From: Nitrosomonas sp.
GTDB lineage: Bacteria; Pseudomonadota; Gammaproteobacteria; Burkholderiales; Nitrosomonadaceae
Assembly (NCBI RefSeq): GCF_019635155.1
Contig: NZ_JAHBZY010000007.1
Span: forward strand, 62,001-126,000
Length of the DNA stretch: 64,000 nt
Reading direction: 5' to 3'
The notes below the pieces were generated by a model that saw only the letters and a program-made list of their open reading frames with translations, was not told the DNA's origin and searched no databases. Made by a program: the position numbers and the translations under genes. Positions 28,054 through 38,148 of the stretch are shown here, in pieces; within the stretch, counting starts at the first letter, position 1, and every line of letters starts with the position of its first letter.

Positions 28054-28199
28054 AGGAAACGCTGATTAATTGATTGCACGAGCGAATCACTTCGTCGCGC
28101 GGCACTCGCTCCATCACCTATTTTGTTGATATGCCCCGGCTGTTCCGTTCCGTGCGCCTCGTGCTTCATCTCGTTCGTCGAATTAATCAGTGTTTTCCT
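28054..28199. repeat. MITE-like element between aceE and aceF
   Basis: The ~146 bp segment has imperfect terminal inverted repeats of about 19 bp. The left end reads AGGAAACGCTGATTAATTG and the right end, on the reverse strand, AGGAAAACACTGATTAATTC. It encodes no transposase, so it would be a non-autonomous element. The right end lies 3 bp from the aceE stop codon, inside the aceE-aceF transcript. No clear target duplication was found. The assignment rests on the inverted ends alone. Confidence 0.55.
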
Positions 28200-28202
28200 A
28201 AT

Positions 28203-30872
28203 CTAGCTAATTACAGGATTCGGTTTCTCAGGGTCGATGCCATATTTTTGCATTGCATCGACCACTTGTTGTTGGGAAACTTTTCCGTCTTCCGCAAGCG
28301 CTTTGAGTGTAGCAACGACAATATAATATCGATCCACTTCAAAGAAATGCCGCAGTTTCTGCCGGGTATCCGAACGTCCGAAGCCATCGGTTCCCAAAAC
28401 GCGATATTTCCCCGGCACGAACTCCCGGATCTGATCGGCATAAATTTTCATATAGTCGGATGCGGCGATAACCGGCCCTGAACGACCATTCAAGCAATTT
28501 TCCACATGCGATAACCGGCCCGGCTGTGTTGGATGGAGCGTATTCCATCGCACCACACCCAGTGCTTCACGCCGCAATTCGTTGAAACTGGTTACACTCC
28601 AGATATCGGCATTTACTTGATACTCAGCTTTGAGAATTTCGCTGGCTGCGATCACTTCCCGCAGAATAACACCGGCTCCAAGCAACTGCACACGCGGATG
28701 GGTAGCATCCTTACCGCCTTCTTTGAATAAGTACATCCCTTTGAGAATGTCTTGCTCGACACCGCCGGGCATTGCAGGGTGCGAGTAATTTTCATTCATG
28801 ACAGTGATGTAATAATAGACATCTTCTTGTTCTTGATACATTCGCCGCAAACCATCCTGAATAATGACAGCCAATTCATAAGCGAATGCCGGATCATACG
28901 ATACGCAATTCGGAACTGTCGAAGCAATAATGTGACTATGACCGTCCTCATGCTGCAGCCCTTCACCATTCAGGGTTGTTCGCCCTGCCGTACCACCGAT
29001 CAGAAAACCACGGCAACGCATATCGCCAGCAGCCCAAGTCAAGTCACCAATGCGTTGAAAACCAAACATCGAGTAAAAAATGAAAAAAGGAATCATCTGA
29101 ATTCCATGCGTGCTATACGATGTCGCTGCGGCTATCCAGGACGACATCGCACCCGCTTCGCAAATTCCTTCTTGCAAAATCTGCCCATGCTTGTCTTCTT
29201 TGTAATACATCAACTGATCCGCATCTTGCGGTGTATATAGCTGCCCCACCGAGGACCAGATACCCAGTTGCCGAAACATTCCTTCCATGCCGAAAGTGCG
29301 TGATTCATCCGCTACGATGGGAACAATATGTTTGCCAATCTGTTTATCCTTGACCAGGATATTCAGAATACGCACATACGCCATAGTCGTCGATGATTCG
29401 TGCCCTTCCCCGCTGGCTTTGAGCAATGCTTCAAAAGCTGATAACGGTGGTACTCGCAAAGAAGCCGCTGTTGTTTTGCGTCGATGAAAGCTACCGCCCA
29501 GTATGTTCCGGCGTTCTTGCAGATATTTGAACTCAGGAGAATCCTCAGCAAAAGTGAGATATGGGATTTCGTCGATTTGGTCATCCGGGATATCCAGACC
29601 GAACCGATTCCGGAAAGCTTTTAATGAGGTTGTTCCCATTTTTTTCTGCTGGTGCGTAATATTCTGAGCTTCACCAGCTTCACCCATACCGTATCCTTTG
29701 ATCGTTTTTGCCAAAATAACAGTGGGTTGCCCTGTGTGCTTAGCCGCCGCTGCATAGGCGGCATAAACTTTATAAGGATCGTGCCCGCCACGATTTAGCC
29801 GCCAGACATCATCATCCGACATATTGGCGACCATTTCCAATAATTCAGGGTATTTACCAAAAAAATGCTCTCTCACATAAGCGCCATCTCTGGATTTAAA
29901 ATTTTGATATTCGCCATCGACGCATTCCATCATGCGCTTTTGTAGTAAGCCCTTAGTATCTTTCGCCAGCAACGGATCCCAGTAGGATCCCCAAATCACT
30001 TTGATGACATTCCAACCCGCGCCACGAAACGCGCCTTCCAGTTCCTGAATAATTTTACCATTCCCGCGAACAGGACCATCCAGGCGCTGCAAGTTACAAT
30101 TAACAACGAAGATCAGGTTGTCGAGATTTTCCCGGGAAGCCAAGGAAATGGCGCCGAGCGATTCAGGCTCATCCATTTCACCGTCCCCCATAAAAGCCCA
30201 GACCTTTCGTCCGGTACTATCGATCAATCCCCGGCTGTCGAGATACTTCATAAACCGGGCTTGATAGATAGCCATCAAAGGGCCTAACCCCATTGAAACC
30301 GTCGGAAATTGCCAAAAAGTCGGCATCAACCACGGATGGGGATACGACGATAACCCATTACCGCCTGCTTCTTGACGAAAATTGTCCAACTTCGCTTGAC
30401 TGAGCTCTCCGGAAAGAAATGCATAAGCATATACGCCCGGAGAAGAATGTCCCTGTACGTAAACCAAATCACCGCCGTGCGTTTCCGATGGTGCATGCCA
30501 GAAATGGTTATAGCCGACATCATATAGCGTCGCCGCCGATGCAAAGCTCGCGATATGCCCGCCTACATTCGTTTTTTTGTTAGCACGCAACACCATGGCC
30601 ATGGCGTTCCAACGCACGTATGACCGAATGCGATGCTCAATAGCGTTATTGCCGGGTGAGCGTTCTTCCTTCCCGGTCGGTATCGTATTGATATAAGCGG
30701 TGGTGGCGCTATAAGGTAAATAAGCACCTGATCGGCGGGCTTTCTCAATCAATTTTTCCAGCAAAAAATGCGCGCGTTCGCCACCCGCTTGAGTGATAAC
30801 CGAATCTAATGCATCCAGCCATTCCTGAGTTTCTTGCGGGTCAATGTCCGACTGCAATCCCATATCAAGCAC
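28203..30872 (-). CDS. aceE: Pyruvate dehydrogenase E1, homodimeric
   Basis: The 889-residue E1 of the AceE type has the thiamine-diphosphate motif GDGEMDEPESLGAISLASRE and then VVNCNLQRLDGPVRGNGK. Also present are active-site segments such as GHSSPGVYAYAFLSGEL and SYSTHGIQMIPFFIFYSMFG. The length is the family norm. It decarboxylates pyruvate and acetylates the lipoyl group of AceF. It is the first gene of the ace group. The 3' end sits directly beside a MITE-like repeat. Confidence 0.98.
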   Translation of the reverse strand: MLDMGLQSDIDPQETQEWLDALDSVITQAGGERAHFLLEKLIEKARRSGAYLPYSATTAYINTIPTGKEERSPGNNAIEHRIRSYVRWNAMAMVLRANKKTNVGGHIASFASAATLYDVGYNHFWHAPSETHGGDLVYVQGHSSPGVYAYAFLSGELSQAKLDNFRQEAGGNGLSSYPHPWLMPTFWQFPTVSMGLGPLMAIYQARFMKYLDSRGLIDSTGRKVWAFMGDGEMDEPESLGAISLASRENLDNLIFVVNCNLQRLDGPVRGNGKIIQELEGAFRGAGWNVIKVIWGSYWDPLLAKDTKGLLQKRMMECVDGEYQNFKSRDGAYVREHFFGKYPELLEMVANMSDDDVWRLNRGGHDPYKVYAAYAAAAKHTGQPTVILAKTIKGYGMGEAGEAQNITHQQKKMGTTSLKAFRNRFGLDIPDDQIDEIPYLTFAEDSPEFKYLQERRNILGGSFHRRKTTAASLRVPPLSAFEALLKASGEGHESSTTMAYVRILNILVKDKQIGKHIVPIVADESRTFGMEGMFRQLGIWSSVGQLYTPQDADQLMYYKEDKHGQILQEGICEAGAMSSWIAAATSYSTHGIQMIPFFIFYSMFGFQRIGDLTWAAGDMRCRGFLIGGTAGRTTLNGEGLQHEDGHSHIIASTVPNCVSYDPAFAYELAVIIQDGLRRMYQEQEDVYYYITVMNENYSHPAMPGGVEQDILKGMYLFKEGGKDATHPRVQLLGAGVILREVIAASEILKAEYQVNADIWSVTSFNELRREALGVVRWNTLHPTQPGRLSHVENCLNGRSGPVIAASDYMKIYADQIREFVPGKYRVLGTDGFGRSDTRQKLRHFFEVDRYYIVVATLKALAEDGKVSQQQVVDAMQKYGIDPEKPNPVIS

Positions 30873-30889
30873 ACTCCTAAAAGTTATCT

Positions 30890-31032
30890 TGAGACCTTTG
30901 CACGGTTACTACGCGGCACGATAATTGCGTTAAAGATTTGCGAAAAATGCTCATCTACCCTGTGTAAACTCCGCTTTTTCGCAAATTTTTGCCTTATTCT
31001 CGCACCGCTCATGACTCCGCGCAAAGGTCTCA
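30890..31032. repeat. MITE-like element ending inside the folD stop codon
   Basis: The 143 bp element has 12-bp perfect terminal repeats (TGAGACCTTTGC at the left, GCAAAGGTCTCA at the right). It is flanked by TCT on both sides, a possible 3-bp target duplication. It also has an internal inverted repeat (TTTGCGAAAAA / TTTTTCGCAAA) and no transposase. The ends resemble those of IS5-type elements (from memory). The right end supplies the TGA stop codon of folD. Removing the element and one TCT copy would restore AGA-TAA at the same place, so the protein length is unchanged. Confidence 0.75.
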
Positions 31033-31905
31033 TCTGGTATAGCCAACGCAAATACCGGCGTGCGCACGTTCCGCAGCCAAAATGGTATTGCAAAGCAACA
31101 TCGTAATTGTCATAGGGCCCACACCTCCCGGAACCGGCGATAAATAACCGGCAACTCCGTTGACAGATGCAAAATCAACATCGCCGCAAAGCGTTCCGTC
31201 TGCTAACCGATTGATGCCGACATCGATTACAACCGCACCGGACTTAACCATCTCACCGGTAATCATGCGTGGTCTGCCGGTTGCCACCACCAGGATATCG
31301 GCACTTTTGGTAAATTCGGGCAAATTGCGTGTTTTTGATGTGCAGATAGTAACAGTCGCGCCTTGTTCCAAAAGCATTAATGCCATCGGCTTGCCAACGA
31401 TATTGCTGCGTCCGACGACCACAGCATGTTGACCCTCAACATGAATTTGCTTGCGTTGCAACATCACCATCACACCATACGGTGTGCAAGGAGAAAATAC
31501 CGTATTGCCTGTCACTAAGGCACCGACATTATAAAAATGAAAACCATCCACATCCTTTTCAATCGCTATGGAAGTGATGATCCGGTTATTTTCAAAATGC
31601 GCCGGTAGTGGCAACTGAACCAAAATCCCATGGATATGAGGATTATTATTCAATGTTTGAATACAAGTAAGAATCTCATTTTGATCGGTATTCCCGGGAA
31701 AGCTATGCACCTCGGAGTAAATGCCTATATCACTGCATGCCTTAACCTTATTCCTCACATAAATAGCCGAGGCTGCATTATCACCAACGATAATAACAGC
31801 CAGTCCGGGTTTCATGTCGAGTTGAATCAGTTTTTCCGCCCGAACCCGCCACTCTGATCGCACTAATTCGGCTATCTTCTTGCCATCAATAATCTGCGTG
31901 CTCAT
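31030..31905 (-). CDS. folD: Methylenetetrahydrofolate dehydrogenase / cyclohydrolase
   Basis: The 291-residue FolD has the catalytic Lys region (SAIYVRNKVKACSDIGI), the PCTPYGVMVML segment, the nucleotide-binding VVVGRSNIVGKPMALMLLEQ and the C-terminal PVPGGVGPMTITMLL. It interconverts methylene-, methenyl- and 10-formyl-tetrahydrofolate. It lies at the end of the metK-ahcY-metF strand group, so one-carbon and methyl-cycle genes are clustered. The stop codon is provided by the end of an inserted repeat element (30890-31032). Confidence 0.97.
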   Translation of the reverse strand: MSTQIIDGKKIAELVRSEWRVRAEKLIQLDMKPGLAVIIVGDNAASAIYVRNKVKACSDIGIYSEVHSFPGNTDQNEILTCIQTLNNNPHIHGILVQLPLPAHFENNRIITSIAIEKDVDGFHFYNVGALVTGNTVFSPCTPYGVMVMLQRKQIHVEGQHAVVVGRSNIVGKPMALMLLEQGATVTICTSKTRNLPEFTKSADILVVATGRPRMITGEMVKSGAVVIDVGINRLADGTLCGDVDFASVNGVAGYLSPVPGGVGPMTITMLLCNTILAAERAHAGICVGYTR

Positions 31906-31992
31906 TTATAAGGAAATAACCATTTTTACTATTTATTGAGTGCCTTCTGTCAATTATCAATAACGACGCTGCTCTGGATAAACGCCAGAAAA

Positions 31993-32682
31993 TCAGCTTG
32001 TTGGTTTGGCTTTTTTCAATTTGGTATGATAGATAAAAACACCGATCAAAAATACCGGAATTACAAAAATCGCGGCTGAAATGAGTCCTGCGGCGAGAAT
32101 TGCTATCGCACTATTTCCAGGCATAAATAATGTAATGAACCAGATCACCAGAAAAGCGATACCCAGCCCGCCATATAGCATTATCTTTTTGCCGCGATCA
32201 TATAAGCGCCAAAATGCACCCGATACTTGTAAATCATCCACATAATGATCAAACACTTCGGCCAGGCTGTTGTCATCGGGTTCAGATTCATACCCTATCG
32301 CAACCGCAAGCGCATTGTGATCATCCTCAAGTTTTGACATTTTTCTCAGAAACTCAATTCGCTTAAGTGTTTTGTGTTTTTGCAGGCCGTCTTGTATCAA
32401 CATCGTCTGCAAAGCTGTAAATGCCAATTCACGAGCATCCTTGACGTTACCCAGATTTTCAGCAAATTTCCACATTACACCGAATAAATAGAGCTGAATC
32501 GTCAAGTCACGGAATTCCGGTGCAAAATCATATTGCTTACTTTTAATCAGTTCCAGTTGCGTATCTTTAACTTCTCTGGCATGAGCGATGCACGCATCCA
32601 CTGTAGAAACATCGGAATCTTTTGCTTCTGCAGCCGATGGCTCTGCAACTGGAGTGGTTTCTGTTGTTTTATTGTCTGTCAT
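31993..32682 (-). CDS. Unknown two-helix membrane protein
   Basis: The 229-residue protein starts with a charged, Thr/Glu/Ala-rich, probably disordered stretch (about residues 1-28). A helical soluble part follows (about 29-160). Two closely spaced membrane helices (about 165-185 and 190-216) come next, then a basic tail (KLKKAKPTS). There is no signal peptide, so the large N-terminal part should be cytoplasmic. It sits between metF and folD on the same strand, with gaps of 169 bp and 87 bp. I do not recognise a family, and a link to one-carbon metabolism is only positional. Confidence 0.75.
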   Translation of the reverse strand: MTDNKTTETTPVAEPSAAEAKDSDVSTVDACIAHAREVKDTQLELIKSKQYDFAPEFRDLTIQLYLFGVMWKFAENLGNVKDARELAFTALQTMLIQDGLQKHKTLKRIEFLRKMSKLEDDHNALAVAIGYESEPDDNSLAEVFDHYVDDLQVSGAFWRLYDRGKKIMLYGGLGIAFLVIWFITLFMPGNSAIAILAAGLISAAIFVIPVFLIGVFIYHTKLKKAKPTS

Positions 32683-32851
32683 ATTTGAAGCCCCATACTT
32701 TAAATTTCATTGTCCCGATGATGACATACATTATATCCGACTCAGATAATCAGGAAAAAAATCATTTCTGATTCATCTCGTGATTTTAACGATTGGCGAT
32801 TGAAACAAACGCTCTCATCACTTCTGATAAGAGCTTGGATCGACGATGATG

Positions 32852-33712
32852 CTAGTTGATGTGACGTGGAAGCTGCAGTCGCTGCCAAATGATGGAAGTA
32901 AGATCAGCGGAATTTAAAGTATAGAAATGCAAACCCGGCGCACCTTCATTAAGCAGTCTCTCACAGAGATCGGTCACGATGTCTAGTCCGAATGCTTGAA
33001 TAGATTCACTGTCATCTCCATACCCTTCAAGCTTTTTCCGAACCCAGCGAGGGATTTCGGCGCCACATGAATCCGAGAATCTGACGAGTTGCGAGAATTT
33101 ATTAATAGGCATTATTCCTGGGACTATCGGTATATTCACGCCTACCGCTTCACAGCATTCTACAAAATGAAAATACGCATCCGCATTATAAAAGTATTGC
33201 GTAATTGCCGAATTGGCGCCGCTTTCAATTTTCCGCTTAAAATTCTCAAAATCAAATTGTGCGGAGCGCGCCTGCGGATGATACTCTGGATAAGCCGCCA
33301 CATCGACATGAAATGAAGTACCAAATTCTTGTCGGATAAAAGCGACTAACTCGCTGGCATACCGAAATTCTCCCGGTTGCGCCATGCCGGAAGGTAAATC
33401 CCCTCGTAACGCAACAATTTGCCGGATACCTGCTTGGAAATATTTTTCTAATAATGAGTGGATGTTTTGGCGTGTCGAACCGATACAAGATAAATGGGGA
33501 GCAACATTGTGTCCCTCCGCATGGATTTCCAGTACCGTTTCAAGCGTCCTTTCTCTGGTTGAACCACCCGCACCAAAAGTTACAGAAAAGAATTTAGGGC
33601 TTAGCTCAGCCAGTTGCTGCCGAGTTAACCTTAATTTTTCAATCCCTTGAGGGGTTTGAGGAGGGAAAAGCTCAAAACTGAAAGCAGGAGAAAATTTTTT
33701 CTGTGATTCCAT
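32852..33712 (-). CDS. metF: 5,10-methylenetetrahydrofolate reductase
   Basis: The 286-residue TIM-barrel flavoprotein starts with SFELFPPQTPQGIEKL, whose Glu is the usual catalytic acid. It also has FSVTFGAGGSTRERT, HLSCIGSTRQNI, QIVALRGDLPSG and QYFYNADAYFHFVE. It makes methyl-tetrahydrofolate for methionine regeneration. It follows ahcY in the methyl-cycle group. Length and motifs are complete. Confidence 0.97.
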   Translation of the reverse strand: MESQKKFSPAFSFELFPPQTPQGIEKLRLTRQQLAELSPKFFSVTFGAGGSTRERTLETVLEIHAEGHNVAPHLSCIGSTRQNIHSLLEKYFQAGIRQIVALRGDLPSGMAQPGEFRYASELVAFIRQEFGTSFHVDVAAYPEYHPQARSAQFDFENFKRKIESGANSAITQYFYNADAYFHFVECCEAVGVNIPIVPGIMPINKFSQLVRFSDSCGAEIPRWVRKKLEGYGDDSESIQAFGLDIVTDLCERLLNEGAPGLHFYTLNSADLTSIIWQRLQLPRHIN

Positions 33713-33841
33713 TTCACAAGCTTACCTAAGAATTAAATGCAATCAATAACTTCTTTCATTATTGAATTCCGAGAATTAATTGTTGAGATGCGAGAATCAA
33801 TCAAATTAAAGTCATCGATTAATTCCCGCAAGATTCAAAAA

Positions 33842-35275
33842 TTAATAACGATACATTTCAGGTTTATAAGGGCCATCTTTATTTAAGCCCAGGTATTTAA
33901 CTTGTTCGTCGGTCAACTCTGTCAGTTTCACGCCAAGCTTCCCGAGATGCAGTCTCGCAACTTTTTCGTCCAGATGCTTTGGCAATACATAGACATTCTT
34001 TTGATAATCGGTGCCGTGCTGCCACAACTCTAGTTGCGCTAATACCTGGTTGGTGAACGAGCTTGACATCACGAATGATGGATGTCCCGTTGCACACCCG
34101 AGATTCACTAATCGGCCTTGCGCCAATACGATAATGCGCCGACCGGTTGGAAATATGACATGATCAACCTGCGGTTTGATGTTTTCCCAGGAATATTTCT
34201 GCACCGCTGCGATATCAATTTCCGAATCAAAGTGGCCAATGTTACAAACAATCGCTTGGTCTTTCATTTGCAGCATATGATCATGCGTGATTACTCGCAC
34301 ATTACCCGTTGCCGTTACAAAAATATCCGCTTGACTGCAGGCGTCATCCATTGTAACCACACGATAACCTTCCATCGCTGCTTGTAATGCACAGATCGGA
34401 TCAATCTCAGTAATCCAAACAGTGGCGCCCAAACCACGCAACGATTGCGCACAACCTTTTCCTACATCACCGTAACCGCAGACAACCGCAATCTTCCCGG
34501 CAATCATAACGTCCGTTGCTCGTTTAATACCATCAACGAGGGATTCTCTACAACCATAGAGATTATCAAATTTAGATTTTGTTACTGAATCATTGACATT
34601 AATAGCTGGAAACGGAAGTTCACCACTTTTCTGCATCTCATATAATCGGTGCACGCCGGTTGTGGTTTCTTCAGTTACGCCACGAATTCTTGCAAGATTT
34701 TTGGAATACCAATCCGGGTGCGTAGCCAATTTCGCTTTGATTGCTGCAAACAATACCGATTCTTCTTCATTGCTGGGATTAGCGATAACCGATGGATTTT
34801 TTTCTGCTTTTGCACCGAGAATCAGTAGTAATGTGGCATCACCGCCATCATCCAGAATCATATTAGCACCACTGGGTTGACCATCCACTGTCCAGTCAAA
34901 AATTTTGTGGGCATATTCCCAGTAATCTTGCAAAGACTCGCCTTTATATGCAAATACCGGGATATTTTTTGCTGCAATAGCGGCAGCCGCGTGATCCTGT
35001 GTTGAATAAATGTTACAGGATGCCCAACGCACTTCCGCACCTAATGCCACCAACGTTTCAATAAGCACTGCGGTTTGAATCGTCATATGCAACGAACCCG
35101 CGACACGTGCTCCCGCCAACGGTTTCTGATTTGCATATTCTTTACGCAACGCCATTAATCCGGGCATTTCAGTTTCGGCAATCGCTATTTCTTTCCGCCC
35201 CCATTCCGCCAGGGAAATATCCGCTACTTTATAGTCATTAAAAAAACCGCCATTTGAATTTGGCACAGCGTTCAT
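33842..35275 (-). CDS. ahcY: S-adenosylhomocysteine hydrolase
   Basis: The 477-residue enzyme has [20 protein letters not shown], the NAD-binding [20 protein letters not shown] and the C-terminal [14 protein letters not shown] end. It cleaves SAH to adenosine and homocysteine. I place the start at ATG 35275, which follows AAGGAG by 6 bp. The longer frame from 35338 would run into the leader, where a SAH riboswitch (35323-35370) overlaps it. The leader makes the gene self-regulated by its own substrate. It is followed by metF. Confidence 0.97.
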   Translation of the reverse strand: MNAVPNSNGGFFNDYKVADISLAEWGRKEIAIAETEMPGLMALRKEYANQKPLAGARVAGSLHMTIQTAVLIETLVALGAEVRWASCNIYSTQDHAAAAIAAKNIPVFAYKGESLQDYWEYAHKIFDWTVDGQPSGANMILDDGGDATLLLILGAKAEKNPSVIANPSNEEESVLFAAIKAKLATHPDWYSKNLARIRGVTEETTTGVHRLYEMQKSGELPFPAINVNDSVTKSKFDNLYGCRESLVDGIKRATDVMIAGKIAVVCGYGDVGKGCAQSLRGLGATVWITEIDPICALQAAMEGYRVVTMDDACSQADIFVTATGNVRVITHDHMLQMKDQAIVCNIGHFDSEIDIAAVQKYSWENIKPQVDHVIFPTGRRIIVLAQGRLVNLGCATGHPSFVMSSSFTNQVLAQLELWQHGTDYQKNVYVLPKHLDEKVARLHLGKLGVKLTELTDEQVKYLGLNKDGPYKPEMYRY

Positions 35276-35322
35276 AGTCATCTCCTTAAAATATGAACGA
35301 GCGCAGTTGAAATATGCTCCAT

Positions 35323-35370
35323 CTATGCTGAGCCTCACGGAAAGAACCGTTGCAGCGCTCCTCAGCGTAG
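35323..35370 (-). promoter_or_regulatory. SAH riboswitch upstream of ahcY
   Basis: On the minus strand the leader contains GCTGAGGAGCGCTGCAACGG, a short spacer, then CCGTGAGGCTCAGC. This matches the conserved core of the SAH riboswitch: a GAGGAGCGCUGC segment paired with an AGGCUC segment. The two arms form a stem (GCTGAG with CTCAGC) and an inner stem (ACGG with CCGT). It lies about 50 bp before the ahcY start, the expected place. Binding of SAH should raise ahcY expression. The match is by eye. Confidence 0.93.
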
Positions 35371-35416
35371 GGAAAATAATTAGAATCGGTTGTTGACGGC
35401 AACTATTACGAAATAT

Positions 35417-36580
35417 TTATAGCCCGGCATCCGCGCGCAATTGTGCCGCTTTATCGGTAGCTTCCCAAGTAAAATCAGGAAGCTCACGACCAAAGTGACC
35501 ATATGCTGCAGTTTGAGAGTAAATTGGACGCAACAAATTCAATGCATAAATGATGCCCCGAGGTCGCAAATCAAAATGTTTCTCTATTAACTGAACAATT
35601 TTTTCATCAGCGATCTTACCTGTTCCAAATGTATTAACCATTAATGAAACTGGCCGTGCTACACCAATCGCATAAGCAACCTGTACTTCACATCTGTTTG
35701 CAATTCCGGCGGCCACAATATTCTTAGCAACATAACGGCCCGCATAAGTAGCGGAACGATCAACTTTGGATGGATCTTTCCCGGAGAAAGCCCCTCCACC
35801 ATGGTGCGCCGCTCCGCCATAACTATCGACAATGATTTTACGCCCGGTTAAACCGCAATCTCCCATTGGACCTCCAACAACAAAACGCCCCGTAGGATTA
35901 ACCAGGTAATTAACATTCTTACTGATCATGCTGGCAGGCAGTATCGGCTTGATAATCTCTTCGATGACCGCTTCAGATAATGCTTGATGTGAAATATCAG
36001 GATCATGTTGGGTTGAAATCACAACAGTCTCAATATTTTTTGGTTTACCGTTTTCGTAACGTACTGAAACCTGCGATTTCGCATCAGGGCGCAACCAAGA
36101 TAATCGGCCGTTCTTTCTTAGCTCAGCCTGACGCTCCACTAATCGGTGCGCATAAAAAATCGGCATCGGCATCAATTCTGGCGTTTCATCACAGGCATAA
36201 CCAAACATAAGCCCTTGATCACCCGCGCCTTGATCCATTTCTTCTTCTTTCGTTCGATTGACTCCCTGCGCAATATCCGGCGATTGTTTATTAAAAGCCG
36301 TTAATACTGCACAGGTCGTTGAGTCAAAACCAATATTCGAACTGGTATAGCCGATACGCTTAACCGTCTCGCGTGCAATGATATTGTAATCCACCGACGC
36401 GTGCGTAGTAATTTCCCCTGACAATACGATTAAACCGGTACTGCACAAAGTTTCGCAAGCGACTCTGGCGTTTGCATCTTGACTTAAAATTGCATCTAAA
36501 ACAGCGTCGGAAATTTGGTCTGCTACTTTATCGGGATGGCCTTCTGAAACAGATTCGGAAGTAAAAAGATAGTCATTCAT
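35417..36580 (-). CDS. metK: S-adenosylmethionine synthetase
   Basis: The 387-residue enzyme starts [20 protein letters not shown], whose His/Pro/Asp lie in the ATP site. It has the [20 protein letters not shown] motif and the glycine-rich [17 protein letters not shown] loop. It makes S-adenosylmethionine from methionine and ATP. It is first in the metK-ahcY-metF-folD strand group, with the SAH riboswitch between it and ahcY. Confidence 0.98.
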   Translation of the reverse strand: MNDYLFTSESVSEGHPDKVADQISDAVLDAILSQDANARVACETLCSTGLIVLSGEITTHASVDYNIIARETVKRIGYTSSNIGFDSTTCAVLTAFNKQSPDIAQGVNRTKEEEMDQGAGDQGLMFGYACDETPELMPMPIFYAHRLVERQAELRKNGRLSWLRPDAKSQVSVRYENGKPKNIETVVISTQHDPDISHQALSEAVIEEIIKPILPASMISKNVNYLVNPTGRFVVGGPMGDCGLTGRKIIVDSYGGAAHHGGGAFSGKDPSKVDRSATYAGRYVAKNIVAAGIANRCEVQVAYAIGVARPVSLMVNTFGTGKIADEKIVQLIEKHFDLRPRGIIYALNLLRPIYSQTAAYGHFGRELPDFTWEATDKAAQLRADAGL

Positions 36581-36855
36581 GGTTTGTCAAGAAAATTAAA
36601 AAAGTGTTGATTATACCTAATTTTTTAATGAATTCATGCAATTTAACTTATCTATTGAGGTTATTTATTATTGAAATTTTTAAAATTACCCAATACAGTA
36701 AAAAAACAAACTGTTGTAAGTAAGACGAAAGTTAGTGATTAAGTATGCGAAAAGTGATTGTTTAAAATAGTTTTATGAGAACATGTTCAATAAAAGCAGT
36801 ATGCTCTGTCGATAATCACTGATATCCGGTTACGGAAAGTTCTGAGATCAAGTCA

Positions 36856-38148
36856 ATGAGGCACCCATTCATAGCAGCCAAATCTAACCACATTCAACTG
36901 TATTTTAAGCGTCCTCCACTCGGAGGTGTACGTCCTTTATGCCTACTGATTTTATTGATCGCGCTGTTCTCCAGCTCGATGGCATTTGCATCGGTTATAG
37001 GCCGGGTCATAAAACCTTATGGCAGTTACACATTCACCGCCGACGACAATATGTTGCGCATTCGTGAAAAAACCAATCCTTTACCATTGCTCGGCACGAA
37101 TAATCTTTTTGATATGTCCCATCGCCTTACCGGCGGTGCGATGCTGGAGAAAAGAATCAGCAGGCAATTTCTAAGCGCTAATTTGAATTTTACCCATACG
37201 CGCTTTGAGAAGTTCAGTCAAATGAACAACGATCTGAAAAGTTTCAATGGTAACTGGAACTGGTTTCTCGGCAATCAGCTGGAAGGCAATATGGGCGCCA
37301 GTTATGTGCAATCGTTAGCACCGTTTCTGTTTCAGCCGGGCTTAAAAAATGTCCGCGCCGAGCAGACAGAGTTTTTTAATGCCGCATGGCGCTTTCATCC
37401 CAGCTGGCGCGTAACTGCCGATTATCTCCGCTATGATTTGAATACCGGTAGCTCTAATGGCCTATTCCGTTTCCTGAGCCGGGTTGAGAATCGGTTTGAG
37501 GGCGGCCTCGATTACATCACAGCGCACCGGAATACCGTCGGGATCGATTTTCGTTATACCATCGGCGATTTCCCGGTGCGGGTATTAACACCGGATGGTT
37601 CCGCCAGGGACAACAGCTATGATCAAATAGAGGTTATGAGCCGGGTGGTTTGGGCGATCACCGGAAAATCTAATTTTACCTGGCGTGGCGGCTGGGTGGA
37701 GCGTATCAACGCCAGCTTCTCGGAGCGAAATTTTAGCGGCTTTAACGCCCGCTTGGCTTATCAGTGGCAACCCACCGATAAAATAGAACTAACGGTCAAC
37801 GGTTGGCGCGAAACTTCGGCGATGCAAGTGCTGACCGCCAGTTATGGTCTCAATACCGGTGTCAGCGTCGTGCCTTCTTGGAATATTTCGCGCAAAGTCA
37901 GGTTGGAGGGAAATTTCTCCTATGAAACGCGGAAATTTAATAGTTTCGTGCTTCTGACCGATAGCGTATTGCCTTTGGGTACCAACAATACCATACGCAA
38001 CGCAACCATGAGACTCATCTACGTGCCTTATCGCGGATTGCAACTCACTGCTTCGGCTTTTCACAATGATTTAAAAACCGATCAGGCACTGGGCGGATTT
38101 AACGCCAATGGCGCCACGCTCGGTCTGCAATATACCTACGGAAGATAA
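36856..38148 (+). CDS. epsL: EpsL-type outer-membrane exopolysaccharide protein
   Basis: The 430-residue protein has a hydrophobic signal segment (about residues 26-46, LCLLILLIALFSSSMAFA). A beta-barrel follows with many alternating aromatic strands, opening RVIKPYGSYTFTADDNML and ending LGLQYTYGR. This is the EpsL type found in betaproteobacterial exosortase/PEP-CTERM-linked exopolysaccharide loci. It probably forms an outer-membrane component for polysaccharide export. The stop codon overlaps the start of the sugar-transferase gene by 1 bp. The rest of an EPS locus (eps chain-length, export and polymerase genes) is not in the window. Confidence 0.8.
   Translation: MRHPFIAAKSNHIQLYFKRPPLGGVRPLCLLILLIALFSSSMAFASVIGRVIKPYGSYTFTADDNMLRIREKTNPLPLLGTNNLFDMSHRLTGGAMLEKRISRQFLSANLNFTHTRFEKFSQMNNDLKSFNGNWNWFLGNQLEGNMGASYVQSLAPFLFQPGLKNVRAEQTEFFNAAWRFHPSWRVTADYLRYDLNTGSSNGLFRFLSRVENRFEGGLDYITAHRNTVGIDFRYTIGDFPVRVLTPDGSARDNSYDQIEVMSRVVWAITGKSNFTWRGGWVERINASFSERNFSGFNARLAYQWQPTDKIELTVNGWRETSAMQVLTASYGLNTGVSVVPSWNISRKVRLEGNFSYETRKFNSFVLLTDSVLPLGTNNTIRNATMRLIYVPYRGLQLTASAFHNDLKTDQALGGFNANGATLGLQYTYGR

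Noticed and set aside
28074-28481. 135-codon plus-strand frame over the MITE and the aceE end
   Set aside because: It is antisense to aceE and starts in the repeat; shadow frame.
35417-36855. SAM riboswitch ahead of metK
   Set aside because: No SAM-I, SAM-II or SAM/SAH-type core was seen in the 275 bp upstream of metK.
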